From assembly GCA_040954595.2 (NCBI GenBank), contig CM082581.2, positions 14,384,001-14,448,000 on the forward strand: a stretch of DNA of 64,000 nt, read 5' to 3'. Shown one piece after another: positions 10,401-26,428 of this stretch. Position numbers and translations under genes: made by a program. The notes under the pieces are model-generated. The model was given only the letters and a program-made list of their open reading frames with translations, searched no databases and was not told the origin of the DNA. Positions within the stretch are counted from its first letter, which is position 1. Every line of letters begins with the position of its first letter. This DNA is from Balanoglossus misakiensis. Taxonomy: Eukaryota > Hemichordata.

Positions 10401-13400
10401 TGGCCAATTTTATATAGTGACAGCAGATCTTGCTTTCTTGAACGTTGATTTAACTTTTGTTTACTACATGTACTTTGACAGTTTCTTGATTGTTCATTTA
10501 TAGAGTAGATAATTTGGTGTAGTAATGATGAACTTGACAAATTTGTTTTGAGATCATTTCGAAGTTAAGTTCTGCATGTTCCATGCCATGATAGTAGATG
10601 GGTAACTACAAAATATGTGTACATCGAAGTGAAATTAACCATGATAACAAAAAGAACATACTTCATCTTGCTTTGTATTGAAACAGGATGTGCATGAGAT
10701 AACATGTGGAGCTGATTGGCAGGATGCATTGAATTACGCGGTCAGCAACTGTGAAGTGTTCGTACCATTAGTGACACCGGGCTATGGAAACACTCAGTGG
10801 ACAAACAGAGAGGTTGGTGTTATACCGAGGGACAGGTCGTTAACCATATCACCACCATGGTTTGGTCCAAATCCATTGTTTTCTATGGTAAAGTTGGACC
10901 TATACAGAAGGAAGTGGGCATTGAAGGCTTAATGATAGTACATGTATCTACATTTGATGGCACACTCTTCAGGGATGAAGTAAAATCTATCAAGACAACA
11001 CTTCAGGATTCTTGAAGTGTTTTTGCTTTTCCATACAGGTGAAACTGGCAGATGTACTTGGCAAGATTATCATACCTGTGAGTTTCCTGCAGAGATGGCC
11101 ACCAGCCTGTCTTGCCATTCAGTTTGCAACAACTCAGTACGTCAGATGGAAGACAAGGGATGAAATCAAGCAAGGTTTGTTTAATATGGTCATGTTGAAT
11201 CACTGATGATTATAATCACAATGCTTTTTCTCATTGTGCCAATTGATACATTCTTTTGGTATAGCTTATGACCTTAATACTACTTCGGTTAATTCTCTAG
11301 CTCAAGAGAGGGGAGAAGGCGAGACGGCAACAGACATCAAGTATTGGGAACCAAACTATGTTGAGAGAGTTGCTAAAGCTATTGGTGAATTTTGCAAAGC
11401 TGAATCTAAAAAATTGAAATTCTATGGACCATCAAAGGGCCTTAGTAGAAAGGTATGTTACACCGTAATGAATTCAGTGGGCAAATGTTGAAATAGTATT
11501 TTGTATGAACTGACCATGAAAAGGTATTTTGAAAAAATACTAATTGTTACATATCATGACCATACTTCATTCAGCTATGTGCATTTAGGATAATAATGTG
11601 CTAAATTTCTTCTACCCAGCAATCCATGTTAAAGAGTTATGCAGCCAGTCTTCCAGAAGGTGCTAATGAATTGGCCTCAATCCAAGCAGACAGAGAAGGA
11701 AAACCATTGGTTGTCATAAGTCTACATCCAGCTCAACAATCATATGTAAGAATTTGCTCTTGTCTACTTTCGGAAATTGTTCTGTATGTACTGCCTTGAC
11801 TTTCATCTGTAGATGAGAAGCCTTAGGGTTGGTTACAATGAAATTCAATTGCATTATACAATATTGGCTGATTAGTATAATACTGTAAAGAACAGCCCTG
11901 TCTTTGAGAGGAAAGAATGGGGAAGTCTGTGCCTATATGCTTCAAATAAATTGGATATTACCGGTACTTTAATCTTATTACCTGTGACAAGTACAGCGCC
12001 CCCAGTGGTAGAATATCCAACACGATTCTGAAGAAATTCTTGGACACGACTCAATACCAATCACTTCCTTCTCTCTGACTTTGTCAGGCAGCAAAACTCA
12101 AGCTAATGTTTGAAGCTGATGGCTATGAAGTGTGGTGCTCCACGGACATGCTAGAAAGTAGTGAGCTGGAAGTAGGAAGACCGTTTCGATTTGAAGCGCT
12201 TCCACGGAGTGCAAGTGACGATTATTCAGGTTTGGTTTCCGTGCTTAATAGCTCTTCATCTTCTGTACTCAGTCTTTTTGCAGAAACAGATTTCACCTTA
12301 ACATTTCTCACAAAGCATGCACCATAATGTTTCGACACCAGTGAAAATAATCATCAAGCTGTATTGGTATTATTGGTGTGTTTCGATCTGTGTAAATGGA
12401 GCAAGGTGTGAGTATAGGTGAATATATGAACAGTAAACGACATGTACCTCTGTGAAGTATTATTTAACCATGCTTCCAAACAACATGTTTTTTTGTAAAT
12501 GGTCAGACTTCAAAACTATGGCTGTATCCGGCTGTCATGTAGGTCATAACAAGGCTATCATTCAACGCCATCACGGTTCAACATTTCATTCTGATGGTGA
12601 TACAAGTGCTCTGTTCACATCGCACCACTTATGGCCCTGCATAATATTACATCACAGACATTGACAGTTGGTTTCTATCACTTCTGTGAAAACAGGCCCC
12701 AGTCTGTCCCAGCTGTCACACTCTTCCAATGACAGTGTTCAGGAACCTGATGATGAAAGAAGCATTTTTCAAGAGAAAGCTGATGAAGCTGGTGTGGTGG
12801 TGTTTGTTCTGTCCAAGGCCTTTGCCCAATCGAAAACTTGCCAACAGCAGGTAGGTGATACAACTAGACATACAGGGAAGGCTGACTTACATGTGAAGAT
12901 ATTGCACGTACATACATGCACTTCCTTATTTAGCTAACTATCAGTCAGTAACTAGGATCTACTATGTCAGTTCCAATCAGTCTGTGTTTAATACTCGGAG
13001 AAAAAACAACCTATAGCTAGGGCGCCCTCTATCACAGCTGCATGTACCTTGTTGTCAGGCAATACCGTTAGCATGTTTTGTTTCTACAATACAAGGTTTC
13101 TTTCAGTGACCACAAATAACAGTTTATAGTCCATACTAGGATTCTACAAATTTGAGCCCAGTGTTTATGTGTACTTGTATTCAAATTTTGGATATAAATA
13201 GCTCCATAAAATTGATTAATGTTCAGTTTTTAATAAATGTTCCCATTAAATCTTTCAGGTGATAAAGACATACATTGTTGGCCCACAACACTCTATTTAC
13301 CTATTTGATTTGTCTATCTCCAACTCAGAAAAAAATGTTAGCGTTTTTTTTTACCTGCTAAAGAAGCAATAATACGTCTTCCTACAGGTATTTTATTGTG

Positions 13401-16400
13401 AGCACCGCAAGCGAGTCGTGCCGCTCAAATATGAAGACTTTGAGATGCCGGGCTGGATGAGTATGTTGATTGGAACGCGCACCTTTGAAGATTTCAGGCG
13501 AGATGGTTATGCAGATTCCCTACGTTCCAGGGTGAAAAGAGCCCTGGATCCCAAGGCCAGAGAGAGCTGCTTTGATGATATTAATGAAGCAAAGATGACA
13601 GTCCACGTAAGTAGTACGTCATTGTCTTGTTGCCATGGTGATGGGACACTAAGAGAAAAGCAATGTCGTATCCGAGGAGACAGATATAGATGTATTTTCT
13701 ACAAAAATGTGATGAAGGTTCATATTGCATATTGGAAGTGGTGGTGAATTTACCTAAAATTATCATGAAATTATGACACTGTCTTGATGATTTTACTCGT
13801 GGGTGTCTCCCTGTTTAGTTCTTGAAGATGAGATGGTTATGTCTATTTGTCGTAACAATAAAGATGTAGTTGATAATAATCTATAATCTCAAGTATTACT
13901 GCAATATAACCATGCCACCTTTTTGAATTTCTTTTCTTGATCAGTTGAAATCCAAAAACAATACATGTAATAAAAGTTCGACAAAAGATTCATACTGTTG
14001 AAAGTCATTTGTCACGTTGCACTGAAGAGGATCAAGCTATGAACAAACAGAAACTTAGATAATTCAGTTGTGGTTTTAAAAGTGACCCAATCTATTTGAA
14101 ATCATTCATATCATCACCTTTTGGTTGAATTGCCTGACGTGACAATGAACGTATCACTTTGAATGTCTGTGTAAATGACCATTTCAGATTAACTTCATCA
14201 AGAGAAGTCTTCCAGACTTTCACAATGTTGTCTATATTTCGGGAGGCACCAAGTTTTTCTGGGAGAAGACAGAGTCAATCTGCAAGTAAGTTTTTTTTTA
14301 AAAACACTTCATATATCTGAAGATCATGTATTTGGGGAAGCCAGGTAGTTTATTGGCATGCATTTGTGTTATAGCAATATTGTTTCTTTGAATACCAAGT
14401 TGCATTATGTATTTTTGTCTTTTTTTCAGAGCGATTGGAAAGAGCTTAGCTCAACATGACAGCATCATTGTGGTGACAGGAGGTTTCTATGGCGTTGGGG
14501 AGACGGTTGCTAGGAGTTTCCTGGATGCCAGGAATGTTGCCAACAAAAGAGAGGAAAACTTGTGGCACATTGTACCAGCAAGAGATGATCAGGTGATTAT
14601 TATGCAAATTGTACTTCATAGGTGTTATTTTGAAGGCCAGAGTGTTCCATCAACATGGGGGTATTACTGGGTTCTTTATTCAGGGGGACAGTGCCTGTAA
14701 AATAGTTTTAATATTTTAAGACATGCAGCTAATATAAATGGGTTATGGCAATGTCAATCACGGACAGAAAATGCACCTTGATAACATTTGTGAGTGGTTG
14801 CTAGGGTCCCCGACAACATTGGGATACAGGGCCACCACTACCCTGCATCTGGAACGCAGACATGTAAGATAGTCAATCAATACTAGTGGGCCCTGTATTC
14901 CCAAGATATGGCATGAACCTGAATTTGTTTCATTGAAAAAAAATAATTCTGTCACATCACATGAGTACGTGAGATAGTGATAATGATACTGATTATTGTG
15001 ACTGGATTATCATTTATTCAAGTACTTCTCCCACCTTCATTGTCATTGCTGCCTAAGTAGGTCACACTTTCCTCAAAAGAAACTCTTGAGGAATATCAAT
15101 CTACACAAAGCCATACATTTGCAGCAGATGATATTAGTAATTTGATAGGTTTCTTCCCCGAAGTTGTTGTATATTTTCATTTCAAAGACATTCAGTTTTT
15201 AACTCATTGCATCTAACCTACATCAGGTTTGCAATATGAACTGTGTCGGTAATGATTTGACCAGCACATACAGACCCATGGGCATTGATGTAGAAAACAT
15301 ATGGGAAATTTAAATTCCTAGTGCCATATCCCTCAGTACAGTGTGAAACTAAAATCATGAAAAAAAATGTGAAAAATTTTAGTACTAGGGTTCTTTCTGA
15401 TGACTGACAGTTTTTTAGTAAATAATACACAGTACAGTAGAAGTGCATCTACATCATAATATCATCCATGGGTGTTGAGTTGCTGGTCACTTCTTTGGAG
15501 GACAACATCACATCAATGAGGCATTAGAGAATTAATCACTGGCCTTGTACAGATCACATTTTCCAAATGACCAATTACCCGGAGCAGTGACCTTTAACCT
15601 CAGGTGGTGAAAGTAATTTTGAATTATGAACTTCAAGGTGACTCTAACTATGCAAGATGTGAAGGGAAATCATTGTTATTTTCTCTGAACCTGCCTATGT
15701 CATCTGAATGTAGCACTTGGCTCTTTCGTATTCAACTAAGCGAGAAAATACAAGCAGATATGTCACCTTATTCCCATAAATTAGTGCATGTAACACGCTC
15801 ATGCACATTCTTCTAAAAGCATCAGACATGCTGAATGATCACGGCTGAGTCCCCCCATTTTCTCTATCTCTTTAAAACAGCAATGTGCAAATGAAAGTAG
15901 TAATAATGGATTCCTGTTAAAAATACAAATAAGCAAAATCAGTAATACATTTTTGCTTGATGTTCTTTCCATAGGACTTGTGAAGTATATTGACTGCGTT
16001 CATAATCAAATCCCATAATGAGATTACAATCATTGACGTGGTAAAAAGTTTTACCATGGGACATATTTCTGCTCGCACATAAATGAAGTAATGATAGGTA
16101 GCATATCTTACATGCCATCCGCAATCACAAGTCAGACAAATAAATTTTGATGACAGGAGTCGGTGCTCTTAGGACCAAGGTCAATGAATTCTCACTGTAT
16201 ATCATATGAATTTCAGTAAGAGAAATTCCTGTCTGTCTGACCAGTAAATCCCTTCTTGAGACACGGTCTGTGTGGAGTGACCATGCTTGAGAGAACAGAT
16301 CAGCAGATTTGGTCACAGCCCATACACGTTACAGTGAGCGTTATATTACAATGTCAGGATGTGAATGCATTTGCCAACAGTAACAGTGGTAGTCACTGCA

Positions 16401-19187
16401 CATATATACAGGCTATATTAATAAGCTGAATGCAATTTTGGCATACTATAGAGAGTAGAACAAGAAGACACACTAGCCAAAATGGCCCTATAGTAATAGG
16501 CAGGGGTACAAGAAGATTTGTTTGGTCAACATAAACATCAACTTCCGTACTTTGTGTCTTCATTACTATATCTGTGTTAAATGCTACCAGGAACTCATTG
16601 CTTTCTGTGTCCATTCCATCCTCTGCTTATCCTATTGTTGTAGGACCGTCGTTTGCAGACACGGCAGGCCTCGGACAGAACTTTCCTGTCTGTACCATTT
16701 GGGCAGTCGCTCTTCAGTGGGGAGAGTGTGCGTCAGAGAGAAGCCATTGTTGCAAGAGTGTTCGACATCTGCATCTTGATTGAAGGTGGGGTTATATCAA
16801 AAGAAGTTTATGAAAACTTATATACTCACATGCACAGCTGTCTTGAGATGATACATTTATATATGCTCCATTCACAGAATTATTCTGTCACCTATTTCAT
16901 GAGATATTCTGATTTGACTAATGAAGTTTTAACTTCATTGATCTGTCTGTTTTGTTTTCTCATTTGTTTCTTTTTGCATCAGTAATCATTGGCAAGTGAA
17001 GTTTTGAGTTGCATCATTTACTGATTGTGCAGTTCAAGAAGTTATATCGAATCTGAGGAGAGTAAATCACCAGATAAATAATCCACTTATTCCTCTGCAG
17101 GTGGCCCAGGGGCAGCTCACGAGGCAGAGGAGTTTGCCTGGAATGATCACACAGTCATTCCAATCAAATGCACTGGGGGTGCTGCCGGTGGGAAATTCAA
17201 TGTACCGAAGAAGATTTATGAGGTATCCTCCAGAAACATATTGTTCATTTTGTACGAAAGATGTATGATGTCCATTGGTGATATTGTCCAAGTTTTCTGT
17301 TGACATCCTTTTCTGGCTATATTAACCAATCTCCTAATTTGCTTGCATAACACTTGGCAGTGCATATGGATTTTATGCACAATGTCTGCACCTTTTCACA
17401 TTTTTTTCACCAATCGGTGTGAAAGAGAATTGAGCATTGGTGTATCTTTGTGTTATTGTTGACTGATGTGGCTATGATGAAAAATTTGTTGGTCATTTGT
17501 CTGTCATTGCAATTTGTTTTATGTTTCACTTTCTGGTCAAAAAGCATACAGTCTCCATACATGATACAAATAGCAGTTCAGTAATGGAAAGTTAATTACA
17601 ATACACCTCTATTAACCTTTTCCTTGTCTATCTTCGACTTTCCAAATATAGATACGAGGGGTATTTAAATATCACCATAGACATAGATTAGTGTTGGTGT
17701 ATGCACTAGCAGGTGGTTTTATGATATCCCTATTAAAATTGCCCATTTTTCTCTGATTTTTAACATTTACTGTAGATTTGATGACTTGTTGCTGTTTTTG
17801 TCAGTTGCCATGACAACCACATGAAGCACAGTACAATGAAAAAAACAATAAATTTTCGATTGATTTACTATTTCCATTGGAAAAAAAATCAATATCCTTT
17901 GGTTTGATTAAACAGGTGCAATTTGTCTCTTTTTGTGTGTGTGCTTTAAGTGCTGAATGTCTTTTTTTTAATTTGATAAAATTGGAGATATTATAAGTTT
18001 GATAGAAATTGACATTATATTTAAAAGCAAAATGTTGGTAAAATAACAGCCTACATGATCGTCCTTATAATATTTTCAAATGTTGCTATGATCTCTCATA
18101 ATGGTATCCAAAACCATTCACAAGGTTTTTAATGTAATAGCTAGCTGATGAATCATATTCTACAGAAATATATCAGTTATTCCCAGAACACTTGTGAAAT
18201 TATTTTCCTGTAACCTCTCTTATACTCTCTGTGTAAAGCATAAACATTTGTAATCAGTCACACAAAGTTTCAACATTTACATCAGAAAAGCAAACTATTT
18301 CAGACGTGCAGATTGCTGACGTGGACTTTGTCGCAAAAATTGGCATCGTTACTTTTTTTTGATGATGAACAGACAGCTCTTTCAGATTTCATAATAAAGT
18401 TGATTGAAATGCACACATTTCTGGTCTAGCAACAAATGCAGCATTCATCCGTATCAGTTTTATTCCGTGTAAAGCGGTGTAATTGTGTTCATTTTCAATG
18501 TCTCTTTTGTATCAACTGAACAAACAGTGAACTTTTTTTTTCAAGTCTTTCTTTGCCTGCAATATGGAGATGTGTGACGACTTGCCAAGGGACACAGATT
18601 TCATAATTTCTACAAGTGATGAGCGTATGATGAAAAAAAAATGATTTGACCAAGTTTGAGCAAAATGGGAATAAATGTGTTCATCATTCTGAGTATCTTT
18701 TTAGGTGTAATTTAAATACTTAATGTAATTTGACCTTCTGTTGACCTTGATTGAAAATGATGAATAATATGAGTCATGAGAAGTCTACAGGTACTGTCGG
18801 CATCTGAAATTTCACACAAGACAATCTTAACATTTCAGTGTTCTTAAATTGTTTAAATCAGCAACAAATGTTGCAATTTTATTGCTCTATGATTAACAGA
18901 CCTCTGTTGCATTTTATCAGGTGCCGAATGGTGTGGATGTCAAAGATTGGCAGTTGCTAGGCAACCAAGGTGCTGATGCGGAGTCAATAGGCGAGGCCGT
19001 GGCCAGGATTGTGCTGGCCATACAGAATTGTCCAACCAAACGACTGCCCTTCCATTCCTGCCCACCGGGCAGTCCACTTCGCAGACTGATTCCCAGAATG
19101 ACTATCATCCCACCTCAGCAATCACCACCTCCCTTGTTGTCTCCAATGAAACCCCAAATGCTGAGCCCATCACAGTTCCCGGTGTAG
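7434..19187 (+). CDS. Tandem TIR plus SLOG-domain protein with N-terminal beta-grasp repeats
   Basis: Eighteen coding exons chain in phase to 902 codons: 7434-7449, 7978-8170, 8511-8599, 9161-9267, 9534-9766, 10010-10232, 10687-10812, 11039-11174, 11301-11452, 11620-11745, 12088-12229, 12696-12850, 13388-13606, 14188-14285, 14430-14592, 16644-16785, 17101-17222, 18921-19187. The ATG follows the shared promoter and exon 1 ends MAVMSG. Residues 32-99 and 112-183 are two related ubiquitin-like repeats. Residues 184-250 are a Ser/Pro linker with a basic KKFKR. TIR 1 is about 256-410 (MLISYVRQE, FSVYLDVHEI, FVPLVTPGYGNTQWTNRE). TIR 2 is about 453-630 with a roughly 45-residue insertion. A SLOG/LOG-type Rossmann domain is about 640-860 (YISGGT, VVTGGFYGVGE, IEGGPGAAHEAEE, the last matching the LOG GGxGTxxE motif). 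The tail is Pro-rich. No signal peptide or membrane segment is visible, so it is probably cytosolic and acts in innate immunity or nucleotide signalling (inference). It is not SARM1 (no ARM or SAM), MyD88 or TRPM. Confidence 0.88.
7820..7966 (+). repeat. Compound simple repeats in intron 1 of the TIR-SLOG gene
   Basis: A (GT)n run (7820-7837) is followed by two tandem copies of a GTGGGCGTGGTCAG-like unit (about 7840-7870). A TCAC tetranucleotide run then grades into TTCA/ATTC units up to the acceptor of exon 2. Confidence 0.8.
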
Positions 19188-22100
19188 AAACAATAGTCTA
19201 GTCAGTCTCCTAGAAACACTTGTATATATTGAGTGTATTGCACCCAATCCGTACACACCACAGTTACGCCAAATACAAGGATTTAGTTCAATAACTACAG
19301 GGTACAAAAGATAAAAACATGTTCTAATTACGCCTAGAGTAAATTCAGTTTAAATACTTTTGTCATAGGAATGATAGAAAAATCTTATTGAAAATGCTAG
19401 CTATTTAAGTTATTTTTATGATCCTTGAATCACTATTCACATGTTTTGCAATTTTAGATAATAATATGGCCACCCTTTTACTCTTCTTCAGAATTAGGGA
19501 TTATTTTGTACACATCATATATAACAGTTATCTTCCTTTTTAATCTTTGCAATGCATTATTCATTTATTTTTAGTAATTTGAGAACTGCAGCATTATGGG
19601 AAGTGTTTGTCCTATGACTCCCATGATATAAGACTATAATGCATGTGTCTGTATTGTACCGGTAGGTATATTCCTTTCCATTTCAGTACAAATTTCAAAA
19701 CTGAATCACGCTGCACAAGAAATCCTCACAGAAGAAAAAAACTCTAAATATATACTGAAGTAGTGCAAAGGAGGGTTTATTGGGATGTCCAAGTACAATT
19801 TATAGTAGTGTTTATGAAGTAGAATGGACAAAGTTCTTTTGACAATCAGAGTGTTTCCATTTTAAAAGTTAACTTATTTCAGAGGTGTAAGTTATTGTAC
19901 TTAGAATTACAATGCTGTTTTGGCTTGAAAGAAGAGGCGACCAAAGTACTTCAAGCTTCGGTAACTCCAACTTTGGGATATTTTCTCACTATTTTGGGTT
20001 TTTGGTATCAACTGTGGTTTCTTCTACTCTGTAAAAAATAAGAGTATTGATGAGTATTTGCTTTTTTTCAACAGAGCTCTTGTGCAGTAATAAGCATTGT
20101 TACTGTTGAAAATTGAATTCAAGACCGAACACTTGATTCATTTGTCAACAATAACAATGGCCATTACCCATGCTTTCTAAGAAGCTAGAGTCTAAACTTT
20201 CCAGAGTAGAACAATTAGAAACCGGAGAGACCTGTCTTCACAGCCATTCTCTTGGCCAGTAATTTTTTTATGAAAACATTTAATTTTACATAATGCAAGA
20301 TTTGCCGTCCGTGTACAACAGCTTAAGACTCAGGTTCTTTAATTTGTAAAATACATGCATGTAAGTGCTAACCAGTCATCTGTACATATCTGTAGGACAT
20401 ATTTTTAAAACCTGTAGCATTGTTAATTTATTTTTATTTTCTGACACAGCTTTTTTATGCAAGTTTTGTAGCAGAATCTCAAGAAAACTTACTTTACTTA
20501 TGTGGGTTGGCATAGATATTTTGAAAATGCAAATAAACCATAGTTTTTTTTGCAAACCATTCCACTTGTTTTAATTATATCAATGTGTTTGCAAAACTAT
20601 TGCATCTGTATTGCAAATACATAAATGACATTATTCTGGTGAATAACTATCATCCCTATTGTGTGTAGACTCAGAAGAATTGAATGTAAACCTACTTGGT
20701 TTACAAGTAAACCAAAAAGATTGAAACGGAGAAGGAAGAAGGTTAATATGCAAAATAAGAATGAGCATGAGACAAGAGTGGTATAAATGTACAAATTTTC
20801 ATAATCTTGCAACAACCACCCTTCTGAGGAATTCTGGCATGAATCATATAATTCTCAATTCAGGATTTTAAAATGTTACAGTTGAAGTATTAGTGGCATG
20901 CACATTTGTGATCTGAACATATTGAAGTATCCAAATTGGTTTTATGGCTGGTACATCCTATTAATATGAATCTAAAAGTATCAGCGAAGGCAATCCAAAC
21001 TTTAGGTTTTCAACAGAATTACCTATTTTTGGATCAAAATTTTACTGGATTTCGTTATGGGCTTTCAAAGGACACATTTCAAGTATGGTGAAACCTTCCA
21101 TAACCTGGGAAACAAGTCTGCAATGAATACTTCCTTAGGGCCTTCATAATGTATGCACTGATCAGATAAATTCAAACGTGGACTGTTTTACCTGGCTAAA
21201 TAACTTTTTTGCCAATTTTATGCATTCACAGATAGTTGATGTGAAAAATCTTCGGTATACCCCACATTGAGAGTTTTAACAAGTTTTACAAATTGGGAGT
21301 GCCAATTGAAAGACATTAAATTCTTCCTCATTTTGATTGCAACCATTACAACCTTCATCATGTTCATGGATATTTGTTTTAGCCATCATGAACTGAAGGT
21401 ATTCACATGTGGGAAGAAATTAGTTTCATTCTCTTCTGGATCTTCATTGATTGAGAACATAAACCATATTACACAGCGTTCATGAACAAATTGAGCAGCT
21501 CAGGTGACATGTACTGAAGTGATCATCAAGAACATATCAACAGCAGTACCATTTTGCAGCATGGATATCCGACCAATTTCCCAGTGAAAAAGCTATTTTT
21601 GTGTTTCTAAATTGTACTGGGATAATAAAATTGGTAGATGAGGATCAGCACCAGGAACCTACAGCACACCAAAAATAAACACAAGAACGTGAATATGTAA
21701 AATAGGATCATAAAAAATTTATTTTCATACATATACAAAAGGACAACTCTAACAGTACCAAGATATACAATTTAATCTTGAGATAAAATTTCTCTGGTAA
21801 ATACCCTAAGATTGATGTTAAATACAAATCTTTTTTTAAATAAAATATGATATGTACCTCACTTTGTAAAATCTTATCTGTAGTTTTAAAATAATTCAAC
21901 ATCATTGAAAGAACCTACCCTCAATTGCTCTTCAGCGAAAAATGACCTTTTGCCAAATTACTTTCCAGATGACTGTAATAATCTTGTCAATAATATGTAA
22001 GAAAGACTTTTTTGTGTCGCAAGTGTCTCCCATTTCTTACATATCACAAAAATATTTTAGTTCGGGTGTTTTTTTTAACACAAGATTCCAATACAATGTT

Positions 22101-23386
22101 GTCTTTGTGTGAACTGTTGTCACTGCTAACTGAAACATTTGACCTATACACTGTGTGACCTTTGATATGTACCATATTCTGATAACTCTCTACATTACTT
22201 TTCTTGGACTCTAGAATTCTGCAAAGACATTTTCTCAGTAGCACAAAATGACAGATCAGACACATAACTGAACACTTATGCAGTGAAATACTTGTTGTTT
22301 TACTGTAACAATATTTGAGATGAGCAGCATGATGGCAAATGTACTGACCTAGGGCTTTACTGTTGCCTGGAATGTACCTTTACGTTTACAATTTCACCAC
22401 AACCCTGGCCAATACTTAAAAAAAACAAGTTTATCAGTGTCATCAAATCCAATGTAAAAGGCATCAAAGCCATAAAATACATAGATGGACAAATATCATA
22501 CATTAAAAACTCTTGTATTAAAGTGTTTGCCACTGTCTGTTGTACAGGCCTGTATTAACAATGAAGGCAGGAGAGATGGAACTCAGGTTAGCACACGCTG
22601 CTGTGAAATTACTGTTGCATACTGTTACAGCGTTTTACACATACATGTACCTGAGTTTGTGCAAACCGCAGTGCCTGTATCTGTATGACTGTATACAGTG
22701 CTGTGAATACAGTTGTATTTTACTGTATAAAATTACATATTTATCATTCAATACTACAAATTCTGTTCAAAAGTCATGTACCAAGCGACACATACACAAT
22801 AAAAAAAATTAAAAAGTGGTGATCATATGGTAAATTCATAGAAATTACAGACTATACATTTCATTGCTTTTCTAAATTCTCTTACAGATTAAATTCTTTG
22901 TTTTGAATGCTGAGAAACAGGGCTTCCATCAATAAAACAGGGTGGCATAGCAAAGGTTGGGTTTCCCTGGTTATAAACCTTCACCATTAGTATTGATCAT
23001 AATATATTTTATGAATAAAAAAACAACTGTGTCTGATCTGTTTTCATTACGTAGATCTGCAGACAGACTTGTTTACCAGTGTTGCATGAGACCCAACTTC
23101 CTGGCCATGAGCTAGCAAACTTTTCTGCCAAGAAAATGTTTTTATAATTGGCCATTTTCATTACCCTTGCTCGACCCAACATCCTCCATGTCCATTGGTC
23201 TGTATAAATCTGCCAGTTTGGGACAGGTCACAAATGCTATTCGATCAGCTCATAAACTGAATTGCTGTGTTGACAATCTGTTATAAAATTTGAATTTTTT
23301 CATAGTATACAAGGTTGCAGACAGACAGGTCACGCAAGGATGTGAATTGAGACAAAATGGGGTCATGAAAATGGCCACTCTCGCTG
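19188..23386. other. 3' UTR and convergent intergenic space, no further gene seen
   Basis: AT-rich sequence between the stop codons of the TIR-SLOG gene (plus) and MORN4 (minus). It must hold both 3' UTRs. The open frames in it are short, hydrophobic or low in complexity, and lack flanking splice sites and homology I can recognise. Confidence 0.6.
20532..20537 (+). terminator. Candidate polyadenylation signal of the TIR-SLOG gene
   Basis: This is the first AATAAA I see after the stop at 19187. It implies a 3' UTR of about 1.35 kb. Confidence 0.4.
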
Positions 23387-25728
<2,342 letters not shown>

Positions 25729-25731
25729 CTT

Positions 25732-26428
25732 CTGCAATATTGAGCAATGTCATGGGGTGAAGTCACTATACTTCATCATTAAATAACCAATGTGTTCATA
25801 CATGTATATTGATCCTAAATCTTGACGCTGCATTCTAGTCTACTTATAATATAAGCTTGGTGGTACCTCCAGGACATACCCATACCCTTACACTTCACTC
25901 TTGAGGTTGGGCGTAGTCTGTTTAGTAATACTTAGCCAGCTGTCATTTCATATGTCGTGTGTACACATTTTATATTCGCTGCCGAAATAATATACTTACT
26001 GTCTGATTTCCGTAATTTTCAGTACAATCATTTACATCCTTACCTGGTAATGTACAGATATATGTTTGTTTACTTACATAGCAATTTCTTCTATCAAACG
26101 TCCCTAAGGCAAGACTCTGTACTTCCGGGTTTGGTTATACGTGATGCGTAAAACGTCACCAAGACCGTCGTCTGGAAGCAACTATTTTTCTGGTTTAGGG
26201 TACTAAGGTTTTGTTGTCTGAGGGGCAACTACATATATCTTTGATATTTTCTTTTCGGTGCGTTTAGAAATAAATAATCACTTCAGTGCTTACAGACAGG
26301 TGTCACATGTTGGTAGACATTTGTATTTCAAACGAAGAGAAGATTTTTATCAATGACGCAACACTACTTGGTGTCCCGCACACTTGTGATGCAAAAAGAA
26401 ATGACGTATTACACAGAACAATTTCAAA
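25732..26428. promoter_or_regulatory. Bidirectional promoter region of MORN4 and LCOR
   Basis: Only about 700 bases separate the first coding exons of MORN4 (minus) and LCOR (plus), and this must include the non-coding first exon of MORN4. CRE/AP-1-like sites are present (AATGACGCAAC near 26353, ATGACGTATT at 26401). There is no clear TATA box. Confidence 0.4.

Noticed and set aside
16574-16985. Overlapping open frames around 16.6-17.0 kb
   Set aside because: Only the frame that keeps phase between exons 15 and 17 and yields the LOG-like GGxG motif is real.
7434-19187. Calling the TIR gene SARM1, MyD88, a Toll-like receptor or a TRPM channel
   Set aside because: There are no ARM, SAM, death, LRR or membrane segments, and the domain order beta-grasp, TIR, TIR, SLOG fits none of them.
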